Part shown: one piece after another, positions 9,801 through 16,831 of the stretch
Layout: each line of letters opens with the position of its first letter
Numbering within the stretch: the first letter of the stretch is position 1
From: Desmonostoc muscorum LEGE 12446
GTDB lineage: Bacteria > Cyanobacteriota > Cyanobacteriia > Cyanobacteriales > Nostocaceae
Direction of reading: 5' to 3'
Length of the DNA: 64,000 bases
Assembly (NCBI RefSeq): GCF_015207005.2
Contig: NZ_JADEXS020000001.1
Coordinates: 8,331,001-8,395,000 of the forward strand
The notes under the pieces: model-generated
Told to the model about the DNA's origin: nothing
The model's database searches: none
What the model saw: the letters and a program-made list of their open reading frames with translations, nothing else
Made by a program: the position numbers and the translations under genes

Positions 9801-10185
9801 TATCCAAGGATTAAATAGCGGTATTGCTTTGACACCATCTGGTAAAGATGATGGTTTATTAACAGCCTCAGAAATCCTCGACCTGAAGCTAAATGCCGAA
9901 TTAGTCGTATTAAGCGCTTGCGACACCGGACGCGGACGCCTAACTGGGGATGGGGTAATTGGTTTATCTCGTTCTTTAATTAGTGCTGGTGTACCCAGTG
10001 TCTTAGTATCCCTTTGGTCGGTTCCGGATGCGCCTACAGCCCTATTAATGACGGAATTTTATCAAAATATTCAAAAAACTCCTGACAAAGCCCAAGCACT
10101 ACGGCAGGCGATGCTAACGACGATGAAAAATAACCCTAATCCCGTTGATTGGGCAGCTTTTACTCTCATTGGGGAAGCTGAGTAG
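6895..10185 (+). CDS. Exported TPR-CHAT protein with long perfect TPR array
   Basis: A 1096-residue protein. It has a signal peptide (charged MRDCK, hydrophobic LTALLTLILTI, probable cleavage after VLAQ near residue 37). A degenerate first TPR unit is followed by about 13 forty-residue tetratricopeptide repeats with consensus LGNLGNAYYSLGDYAKAIEY. The C-terminal CHAT domain (about 720-1096) keeps His964 (LATHG) and Cys1009 (LSACDTG). CHAT is a caspase-like peptidase domain, and TPRs of this NPHP3/LGN type bind partner proteins. The ATG matches the start of the paralogue at 10265. The two paralogues are almost identical at both ends but differ in the TPR part. Predicted location outside the cytoplasm is inferred from the signal peptide. 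Confidence 0.92.
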   Translation: MRDCKLSLTALLTLILTISQPIANLPPLFQASQVLAQTPAERKVEADRLSQQGLEQYKISQFEAALQSWQQALIIYREIKDRKGEGKTLGRLGVIYDYRGDYTKAIEYQQQSLAIAREINDRSIEGAALGNLGLAYDAKGDYDKAIEYHSLSLAIAREIKDRKGEGESLGNLGIAYDSLGDYAKAIEYQQQRLVIAREIKDRKGEGAALGNLGSAYYSLGDYAKAIEYQQQRLAIAREIKYRLGEGAALGNLGNAYYSLGDYAKAIEYHQQHLAIAREIKYRLGEGAALGNLGNAYNSLGDYVKAIDYQQQSLDIAREIKDRLGEGQSLGNLGAAYNSLGDYAKAIEYHEQYLAIAREIKYRLGEGGALSNLGIAYFSLGNYTKAIDYQQQRLAIAREIKDRLGEGQSLGNLGNAYHSLGDYAKAIEYHEQSLDIAREIKDRLGEGQSLGNLGNAYDSLGDYAKAIEYHEQYLAIAREIKYRLGEGAALGNLGNAYYSLGDYAKAIEYYQKSLAIAREIKDRKGEGTSLGNLGGAYNSLGDYAKAIEYHEQYLAIAREIKYPLGERYALSNLGITYYSLGDYAKAIDYQQKTLAIAREIKDRLGEGQSLNNLGPAYQKSGNLPEAEKTLRAGIEVWESLRGRLGKNDSYKVSIFEQQARTYRILQEILIAQNKIKEALEISERGRSRAFVELLTSRLSDKNTSQIPEKPTVALLQQIAKQQNSTLVEYSIIYNYFKNQGKQETQESELYIWVIKPTGEVTFRKADLKTLWQKENTTLAKLVTTSRNSIGARGTAFRGIDVTYNPNAPKAKNNLKRLHELLINPIGDLLPKNSSDRVIFIPQGALFLVPFAALQDADGKYLIEKHTLLTSPSIQVLDLTRKQKQQTGTKPIEGKDTLIVGNPIMPFVAPKIGETPQQLIPLPGAEQEANAISKLLKTEPLIGKKATETTVVQRLPKARFVHLATHGLFDDIQGLNSGIALTPSGKDDGLLTASEILDLKLNAELVVLSACDTGRGRLTGDGVIGLSRSLISAGVPSVLVSLWSVPDAPTALLMTEFYQNIQKTPDKAQALRQAMLTTMKNNPNPVDWAAFTLIGEAE
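7141..8700. repeat. Thirteen tandem 120-bp repeats encoding TPR units
   Basis: Units beginning at 7141, 7261, 7381 and so on to 8581 keep an exact 120-bp period with no indel. Many neighbouring units differ by only a few bases (for example 7621 and 7741, or 8101 and 8221). The pattern indicates recent expansion by unequal exchange inside the coding frame. Confidence 0.95.
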
Positions 10186-10203
10186 GTTTTTAAAGTTATC
10201 TAC

Positions 10204-10264
10204 TTAACCCAAAAGCGCTGTATATCTCTTTAAACTCCCTACTTTACTCGTGACTCTAAAATCT
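10204..10264 (+). promoter_or_regulatory. Upstream block of the third CHAT gene
   Basis: AACCCAAAAGCGCTGTA (10206-10222) recurs exactly before the caspase gene (16740-16756). The following TATATCTCTT..ACTCCCTA..TGACTCTAAAAT stretch matches the block before the gene at 6895. Only 79 bases separate this gene from the previous stop codon, so this is probably its own promoter region or an intercistronic control site. Confidence 0.5.
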
Positions 10265-12718
10265 ATGCGCGATCGCAAACTTAGTTTAACCGCATTGATC
10301 ACTCTCATCTTGACTATCTCACAACCCATCGCCAATTTGCCTCCACTATTCCAAGCGTCGCAGGTATTGGCACAAACAGCAGCAGACCGCAAAGCTGAAG
10401 CAGACCGATTGTATCAGCAAGGTGATAAGCAGATTCAGACTAGTCAATATAAAGCAGCATTACAGTCATTTCAACAAGCACTAGCTATCTATCGGCAAAT
10501 TCGAGATCGCAAAGGCGAAGCACTTAGCCTCAATTACATTGCTATAGTTCAACGCACGCTAGGCGATTATATCCAAGCGCTAGAGTTTTACAAACAAGCC
10601 TTAAACATGTTCAGAGAATTGGGCGATCGCTTGAATGAAGGAACTGCTCTTAACAATATTGGGAAAGTTTATGAAGGTTTGGGGCAGTATCCTCAAGCTT
10701 TAGAGTTTTATCAACAGGCTTTAGCTATTCGCAGACAAGTAGGCGATCGGTCTGGTGAAGGATTTACCCTTACCGACCTGGGATTAATTCATACTAGTCT
10801 AGGGCAGTATCCTCAAGCGCTGGATTTCTTGCAGCAATCTTTAGATATTTTTAGAAAAATCGGCGATCAGAGACAAGAAGCATTAACCCTCAACGCCATT
10901 GGCTTGTATTACCGGACTGTAGATCAGTATGCTAAAGCTGTTGAATATTATCAACAAGCTTTCGTTATTTTTAAACAACTTAGGATTCGTCGGGGAGAAG
11001 GGGCTTCTCTCAACAATATTGGAGATTTTCGACGCAATCAAGGTGAATATTCCCAAGCACAAGAGTTATTTCAGCAAGCCTTAGCTATTTTTAGAGAAGT
11101 TAACGACCGGGCGGGAGAAGGAGTTGCTCTGAGCAATATTGGCAGAGTTTACGCTCATCAAACACAGTATCCTCAAGCGCTAAAGTTTTTTGGGCAAGCC
11201 TTAGCTATTTTTAAAGAAGTTGGTGACAAGGCGGGTGAAGCCCGAACTCTTAGATATATAGGTAGCGCGTTTTATCAATCTGACAAATTGGCGGAAGCAG
11301 AAAAAACTTTACGCGAAGGAATAGAGCTTTTAGAGTCTCTACGACCAAAATTAAGCGATGCTAATAAAGTCTCAATTTTTGAAACACAAACTGCAACTTA
11401 CCAATTGCTGCAAAAAGCTTTAATTGCCCAAAATAAACCTGATGCTGCACTAGAAATTGCCGAACGCGGTCGCGCTAGAGCGTTTGTAGAGTTAGTAGCA
11501 TCTCGGTTATCTAATAATAGTAAAAATGAAGCAAAACCGCCCCAATTACCCACAATTGTTGAAATTAAACAAATTGCCAAGACACAAAATTCTACCTTGG
11601 TTCAATACTCAATAATTAGTGAGGAATTCAAAGTTGTAGGTAAACCACAAACCAAAGAATCAGAACTCTACATTTGGGTAATCAAACCCACAGGTGAAGT
11701 TACCTTCCGCAAAGCTGACCTGAAACCCCTGTGGCAAAAAGAAAATACAACTCTGGAAAAACTCGTTAACACTAGCCGCAACTCCATCGGTGCAATAAGT
11801 ACACCTTTTCGCGGTGGTATTATTCCCAGGGAGAATCCTGATAAATCCAAAGCCAAACAAAAATTTCAGCAACTCCATAAACTGCTGATTGAACCCATCG
11901 CTGACTTGCTTCCCAAACAAGAAACTGAAAAAGTTATCTTCATTCCCCAAGGTGCATTATTCCTCGTCCCCTTTGCCGCATTACAAAACGCAGACAGTAA
12001 ATACCTGATTGAAAAACACACTCTTCTCACATCACCATCAATTCAGGTTTTAGACTTAACCCGCAAACAGAAACAACAAACAGGCACAAAACCCATAGAA
12101 GGGAAAGATACGCTGATTGTAGGTAATCCGACGATGCCTTTTGTTGCACCTAAAATCGGCGAAACTCCGCAACAATTAATACCTTTACCTGGTGCAGAAC
12201 GGGAAGCAAATGCAATTAGCAAGTTACTCAAAACCGAACCTCTTATCGGCAAAAAAGCGACAGAAACAACTGTAGTGCAGCGTTTACCCCAAGCGCGATT
12301 TGTGCATTTAGCAACCCACGGTTTATTTGATGATATCCAAGGATTAAATAGCGGTATTGCTTTGACACCATCGGGTAAAGATGATGGTTTATTAACAGCC
12401 TCAGAAATCCTCGATCTGAAGCTAAATGCCGAATTAGTCGTTTTAAGCGCTTGCGACACCGGACGCGGACGCCTAACTGGGGATGGGGTAATTGGTTTAT
12501 CTCGTTCCTTAATTAGTGCTGGTGTACCCAGTGTTTTAGTGTCGCTGTGGTCGGTTCCAGATGCGCCTACAGCACTATTAATGACGGAATTTTATCAAAA
12601 TCTGCAAAAAACTCCTGACAAAGCCCAAGCACTACGGCAGGCGATGCTGACGACGATGAAAAATAATCCGAAACCCGTTGATTGGGCAGCTTTTACTCTC
12701 ATTGGGGAAGCTGAGTAG
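10265..12718 (+). CDS. Exported TPR-CHAT protein
   Basis: An 817-residue protein, paralogous to the preceding gene. The start is placed at 10265 because ATGCGCGATCGC aligns with the start of that paralogue; a start 15 bases upstream is also open. Signal peptide (to about VLAQ, residue 37), about seven TPRs with the QYPQALEFYQQALAI consensus, then CHAT with His685 (LATHG) and Cys730 (LSACDTG). The last 700 bases are nearly identical in DNA to 9480-10185 while the TPR part is different, which points to gene conversion or domain swapping. The protein partner of its TPRs is unknown. Confidence 0.92.
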   Translation: MRDRKLSLTALITLILTISQPIANLPPLFQASQVLAQTAADRKAEADRLYQQGDKQIQTSQYKAALQSFQQALAIYRQIRDRKGEALSLNYIAIVQRTLGDYIQALEFYKQALNMFRELGDRLNEGTALNNIGKVYEGLGQYPQALEFYQQALAIRRQVGDRSGEGFTLTDLGLIHTSLGQYPQALDFLQQSLDIFRKIGDQRQEALTLNAIGLYYRTVDQYAKAVEYYQQAFVIFKQLRIRRGEGASLNNIGDFRRNQGEYSQAQELFQQALAIFREVNDRAGEGVALSNIGRVYAHQTQYPQALKFFGQALAIFKEVGDKAGEARTLRYIGSAFYQSDKLAEAEKTLREGIELLESLRPKLSDANKVSIFETQTATYQLLQKALIAQNKPDAALEIAERGRARAFVELVASRLSNNSKNEAKPPQLPTIVEIKQIAKTQNSTLVQYSIISEEFKVVGKPQTKESELYIWVIKPTGEVTFRKADLKPLWQKENTTLEKLVNTSRNSIGAISTPFRGGIIPRENPDKSKAKQKFQQLHKLLIEPIADLLPKQETEKVIFIPQGALFLVPFAALQNADSKYLIEKHTLLTSPSIQVLDLTRKQKQQTGTKPIEGKDTLIVGNPTMPFVAPKIGETPQQLIPLPGAEREANAISKLLKTEPLIGKKATETTVVQRLPQARFVHLATHGLFDDIQGLNSGIALTPSGKDDGLLTASEILDLKLNAELVVLSACDTGRGRLTGDGVIGLSRSLISAGVPSVLVSLWSVPDAPTALLMTEFYQNLQKTPDKAQALRQAMLTTMKNNPKPVDWAAFTLIGEAE

Positions 12719-12787
12719 GTTTTTTAAAATTAACGCGATGTGCGACTTATTCTTAAAACTTCCCTTCCATTCCTCTCCCCTTTGCGG

Positions 12788-12953
12788 CTACGGTGTATAC
12801 ACAAGTCGTATTACCCCCCTTAATCCCCCCTTATAAAGGGGGGAAATAATAAAATCCGGTTCCCTCCCCTTTATAAGGGGAGGGTTAGGGTAGGGTAAAA
12901 CCTATGCTGAAACCCAGGTGAGTCAACTATTTCAGACTTGGTGTACACCGTAG
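12788..12953. mobile_element. Candidate MITE-like palindromic element
   Basis: An imperfect inverted repeat, CTACGGTGTATACACAAGTC (12788-12807) against GACTTGGTGTACACCGTAG (12935-12953), encloses about 127 bases. Those contain a second, inner inverted pair of C-rich and G-rich tracts (CCCCTTATAAAGGGG and CCCCTTTATAAGGGGAGGG). There is no coding capacity and no clear target duplication. The size and nested inverted repeats fit a miniature transposable element. Confidence 0.5.
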
Positions 12954-12997
12954 TTAGAAATTTCCAAGAAATAAATTATCTATTAAATAACGCTAAT

Positions 12998-15900
12998 ATG
13001 CGCCAACCACACCCCCTAAGATTAATCCTGTTGCTGTGCTTATCCTTATGTTCACAAACAGCCAGCGCCTATCCCAAACCAACACCCTCTCAACTAATAA
13101 CCCAAACCAACACCCAAGACAGCAACCGGGCTGCGGCTCAAAAAGCAGAAGCCGAAGCCAAAAAGTTAGACTTAAAAACCACACCCATTACTCAAGTCAT
13201 TGCTAAATGGGAAGAAGCCTTAAAATATTGGGGCTTAGCAGGCGATCGCCAAAAACAAGCCAATACTCTCGATCGCATTTCCAAACTATACTGGGCTCGG
13301 GGAGAATATCCCAAAGCTTTGGAATATGCTCAGAAAGCGTTACCTATTTGTCAAGCTTTAGGCGATCGCGATTGTGAGGGAGCAGCCACTGGTTCACTTT
13401 CCCTGGTCTACGACAAGATGGGAGAACACGAAAAGGCGATCGATATGGTTCTGAAAGTGCCATCATTTTTTCCCAAAAGTCTCGATTTGCCACCTCTCGT
13501 TTTTAGTACAGTTGGACAGATTTATAGTCAAAAGTTAGGGGAAAAACAGAAAGCGCTTGATTATTACAACAAAGCTTTGGATTTCTGGAAAGAAAAAGGT
13601 GATGTCGTCCAACAAGCTGAAACACTCGAATATATTGCTTTTTTTTACTTCAACGATTTCGGTGAAATCAACAAAAGCTTTGATTACATCACACAAGCTA
13701 ATAATCTCGATCCAGAATTTAAGAGAAAAGGAAGCATATCTGATTTGATGTACAGGACGTTACAAAGTTCAACTTGTTCTGATAAATTAGCATCAATAAA
13801 AAAGCCTCCTGAAATTGAGAAATTAGATAATTCTTCTAACCAATCAGCAAACGCTAATTCTGCCGCAGCTACCAACAATAATATCGAAAATTGGAAACAA
13901 ACAGTTCAAAAATACCGCACGCTAGAGAATCTTGGAAGTGAAGCATTTTTTCTAGAAATGCTTGGCGGTTTAGCATACGGCAGAGTTGGGGAATATCAAA
14001 AAGCCCTTGAAGTTTATCAACAAGCACTCAAACTAAGACAAATAATGGGCGGTAAGCTTGATGAAGCAAAGACACTTACTGATATCGCTGATATTCTCAA
14101 CCGACAAGGTAAAAAACAAGAAGCGATTAATGGCCTCAATCAAGCGTTAGACATTCAACGTCAGATTAAAACTCGTCCAGCAGAAGCATATACTTTGTTG
14201 ACTCTTGGTGATGTTTACTGGTCTTTAGGGGCATATCCTGAGAGTTTAAATGTTTATAATCAAGCATTATCCATCTCGCAAATTATTAGCGATCGCGGCA
14301 GTGAAACTCGTACTCTGACGAAGATTGGTGATGTTTATCGTAAGTTGCAAACATACCCACAAGCTCTGAATTCTTATCAGCAAGCCTTGTCTATATCCAA
14401 AAACACGGGAAACTGTCAGGATGAAGGCATTTCACTATTGAGTATTACTAGAAATCACTTTGCTGCGGGAGATTATCAACAAGCAATTAATTTTGGCAAT
14501 CAGGTTATAGCTTTATCTCGTAATCTAGAGATGGATGAGTCTAAATTAGTTTTAGAAGCAGCGACACTTGATATCTTTGCTCAAGTTGAGATTAAACAAG
14601 GAAATTATTCCCAGGCTCTAGAATCCTCTCAAAAAGCCAGAAAAGCAGCACGAGAATCTCGCTATAGGGACTTAGAGGGAATAGTGATTGGCTCAACTGC
14701 TGAAGCTTACGCAGCCCTTAAACAACCAGAAAAAGCCATCCAAACCTATCAAGAACAACTTGCTCTGTATAACGAAATAGGCTTTAGTGCTGAACAAGCC
14801 CAAAGTCTCTACAATATCGCCAAACTCCAACGCCAAAACAACCAATTACAACAAGCCCTCACCGAGATAGATAAAGCAATAACAATCATCGAAAACATCC
14901 GCCAAGAAGTCGCTAGTTCAGACTTACGAACCTCCTTTTTTGCCACTGTACAAGATTATTACCGACTCAAAATCGACATCTTGATGGAACTGCACAAAAA
15001 AGACCCATCAAAAGGATACGATGTCAAAGCAATTGAAACAAGCGATCGCTCTCGCGCTAGAGGACTTGTAGAACTGTTAACCGAAGCACGCGCCAATATC
15101 CGCAAAGGTGCAAACCCGGAACTCCTAGCAGAGGAAAGCCGCTTACAAGCCTTAATTGATGCTAGAGAAAAACTGCGGTTTGAGATAGTTAATAGTAACA
15201 AAATTAAAGACCCCGTTTCTCAAGCCAACGCTGACAAGTTGAAAACAGAAATCGATCAACTCCTAGCCCAACAAAAGGAACTAGAAACCAAAATCCGCCA
15301 AAGTAGTCCAAAATACGCCAACCTGAAGTATCCCCAACCCCTGACTTTACCGCAAATTCAGCAACAACTCGATAAAGACACCCTGCTGTTACAGTATTCC
15401 TTGGGTGAAGAACGCAGTTTTTTATGGGTGGTTTCTCCCAATTCTCTCGACACTTACGAACTTCCCAAAAAACAAGAGATAGAGAAAAGCGCCATCAATT
15501 TATTTTGTCTCATCAGCCATAGAAGTTCTAAACCACCTTCAGTAACAAATAAAGAAAACCCCTGTGCAGACATCAAAACTCGGCGCATTGACAAAGCAGC
15601 TACCGAACTCAGTCAACTCATTCTCACATCTGTAAAAGATAAATTAGGCACTAAACGCTTAGTTATTGTTGCGGATGGGGCTTTGCAGTATATTCCCTTT
15701 GCGGCGTTGGCTGACCTAACCCCCCAACCCCCTTCCCTGCAAGGAAAGGGGGAGAAAGACAAACTCCCCTCCCCTACTAGGGGAGGGGCTGGGGGAGAGG
15801 TCATTCCAGGAGATAAAGATAGAAGAGGTATTGATGTTATCCCAAATATTCCGGCATCAGGGAACAACTTTAACTACCAACCGCTATTTGTTAACCATGA

Positions 15901-16696
15901 AATAGTTAATCTACCTTCTGCTTCAGCGATCGCCATTCAACGCCAAGAACTCGCTGCACGTAAACAAGCACCCAAAACCTTGGCTATCCTCGCTGATCCA
16001 GTATACAGCGCTACTGATACGCGAGTTAACAATGCCCAAAATAAACAAAAATCCCTTGACATAGAGCTAGAACGCTCTGCCCTCAAACGTTCTGCTGATA
16101 TTTCCAATCCCCAAGGTTGGGGACGAATTTTTGGTACTCGCCAAGAAGCCGAGACAATTTTAAAACTTGTACCTAACTCCAATCGTCAGCAAGTCTTTGA
16201 TTTTGAGGCTAACTACACTTGGGCTACTAGCAGCAGCCTCAATCAATTCCGCATCTTACACTTTGCCACTCACGGTTTTGTCAACGATGCCAACCCAGAG
16301 TTATCAGGTATTGTACTTTCTCTGGTAGATCAACAAGGTCAAGACATCCGCGGATATCTGCGCTTAGCAGATTTGTTTAACCTTGATTATCCAGCCGATT
16401 TAATTGTTCTAAGTGCTTGCGAAACGGGATTAGGTAAGGAAATCCAAGGTGAAGGCTTGGTGGGATTGACAAGAGGCTTAATGTATGCAGGTGCAGAACG
16501 GTTGGTGGTGTCGTTGTGGCAAGTTAGCGATGAAGGTACATCTGTGTTTATGCAGGAATTTTACAAACAAATGTTGCAGCAAGGCAAGCCAGCAAATGAG
16601 GCGTTGCGGGCGACGCAATTGAAAATGTGGCGTCAGGAGAAATGGCGTAATCCCAATTATTGGGCGGCGTTTACGTTCTTGGGTGAGTGGCGATGA
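12998..16696 (+). CDS. Exported large TPR-CHAT protein
   Basis: A 1232-residue protein. The ATG at 12998 is preferred because a signal peptide (RLILLLCLSLCSQTASA) follows at once, and the alternative TTG at 12938 lies inside the inverted repeat of a MITE-like element. About ten TPRs (roughly residues 60-640), a helical region, then CHAT (about 800-1232) with His1092 (FATHG) and Cys1141 (LSACETG). This CHAT is a different subtype from its three neighbours: ACETGLG and QGEGLVGLTR replace ACDTGRG and TGDGVIGLSR. The domain is interrupted by an in-frame low-complexity segment (15715-15812). Target unknown. Confidence 0.92.
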   Translation: MRQPHPLRLILLLCLSLCSQTASAYPKPTPSQLITQTNTQDSNRAAAQKAEAEAKKLDLKTTPITQVIAKWEEALKYWGLAGDRQKQANTLDRISKLYWARGEYPKALEYAQKALPICQALGDRDCEGAATGSLSLVYDKMGEHEKAIDMVLKVPSFFPKSLDLPPLVFSTVGQIYSQKLGEKQKALDYYNKALDFWKEKGDVVQQAETLEYIAFFYFNDFGEINKSFDYITQANNLDPEFKRKGSISDLMYRTLQSSTCSDKLASIKKPPEIEKLDNSSNQSANANSAAATNNNIENWKQTVQKYRTLENLGSEAFFLEMLGGLAYGRVGEYQKALEVYQQALKLRQIMGGKLDEAKTLTDIADILNRQGKKQEAINGLNQALDIQRQIKTRPAEAYTLLTLGDVYWSLGAYPESLNVYNQALSISQIISDRGSETRTLTKIGDVYRKLQTYPQALNSYQQALSISKNTGNCQDEGISLLSITRNHFAAGDYQQAINFGNQVIALSRNLEMDESKLVLEAATLDIFAQVEIKQGNYSQALESSQKARKAARESRYRDLEGIVIGSTAEAYAALKQPEKAIQTYQEQLALYNEIGFSAEQAQSLYNIAKLQRQNNQLQQALTEIDKAITIIENIRQEVASSDLRTSFFATVQDYYRLKIDILMELHKKDPSKGYDVKAIETSDRSRARGLVELLTEARANIRKGANPELLAEESRLQALIDAREKLRFEIVNSNKIKDPVSQANADKLKTEIDQLLAQQKELETKIRQSSPKYANLKYPQPLTLPQIQQQLDKDTLLLQYSLGEERSFLWVVSPNSLDTYELPKKQEIEKSAINLFCLISHRSSKPPSVTNKENPCADIKTRRIDKAATELSQLILTSVKDKLGTKRLVIVADGALQYIPFAALADLTPQPPSLQGKGEKDKLPSPTRGGAGGEVIPGDKDRRGIDVIPNIPASGNNFNYQPLFVNHEIVNLPSASAIAIQRQELAARKQAPKTLAILADPVYSATDTRVNNAQNKQKSLDIELERSALKRSADISNPQGWGRIFGTRQEAETILKLVPNSNRQQVFDFEANYTWATSSSLNQFRILHFATHGFVNDANPELSGIVLSLVDQQGQDIRGYLRLADLFNLDYPADLIVLSACETGLGKEIQGEGLVGLTRGLMYAGAERLVVSLWQVSDEGTSVFMQEFYKQMLQQGKPANEALRATQLKMWRQEKWRNPNYWAAFTFLGEWR
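15715..15812. repeat. Dispersed palindromic repeat read in frame inside the CHAT gene
   Basis: CTAACCCCCCAACCCCC, then complementary CCTTCCCTG/CAAGGAAAGG and CCCCTCCCCT/AGGGGAGGGG pairs, match the intergenic palindrome type seen at 12815-12895. It is translated as LTPQPPSLQGKGE..SPTRGGAGGE, a low-complexity loop inserted after the FAALAD block. The reading frame is kept, so the insertion is tolerated. Confidence 0.75.
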
Positions 16697-16707
16697 TCGA
16701 TCGCAAA

Positions 16708-16756
16708 GACGCGATAAATCGTGTCTGGTGCTTTAAACCAACCCAAAAGCGCTGTA
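16708..16756 (+). promoter_or_regulatory. Hairpin and shared 17-bp block before the caspase gene
   Basis: GACGCGATAAATCGTGTC (16708-16725) can fold on itself and may close the previous transcription unit. AACCCAAAAGCGCTGTA (16740-16756) is identical to 10206-10222 upstream of a TPR-CHAT gene and is followed by TTTGCATAACCTC, similar to the block before the subtilase. The recurrence suggests common control of the peptidase genes. Confidence 0.5.
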
Positions 16757-16831
16757 ATATTTTGCATAACCTCACACAACCCAGAAATACAATCTTTGAA
16801 AGCGACTTTAGCAAGATATAAATAAAATCCT

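Noticed and set aside
10250..10264. Upstream start codon for the third CHAT gene
   Set aside because: The paralogue at 6895 starts exactly at the position corresponding to 10265, and the sequence before it is part of the conserved upstream block.
12938..12997. TTG start extending the fourth CHAT gene
   Set aside because: It lies in the inverted repeat of a MITE-like element and would bury the signal peptide behind 20 residues.
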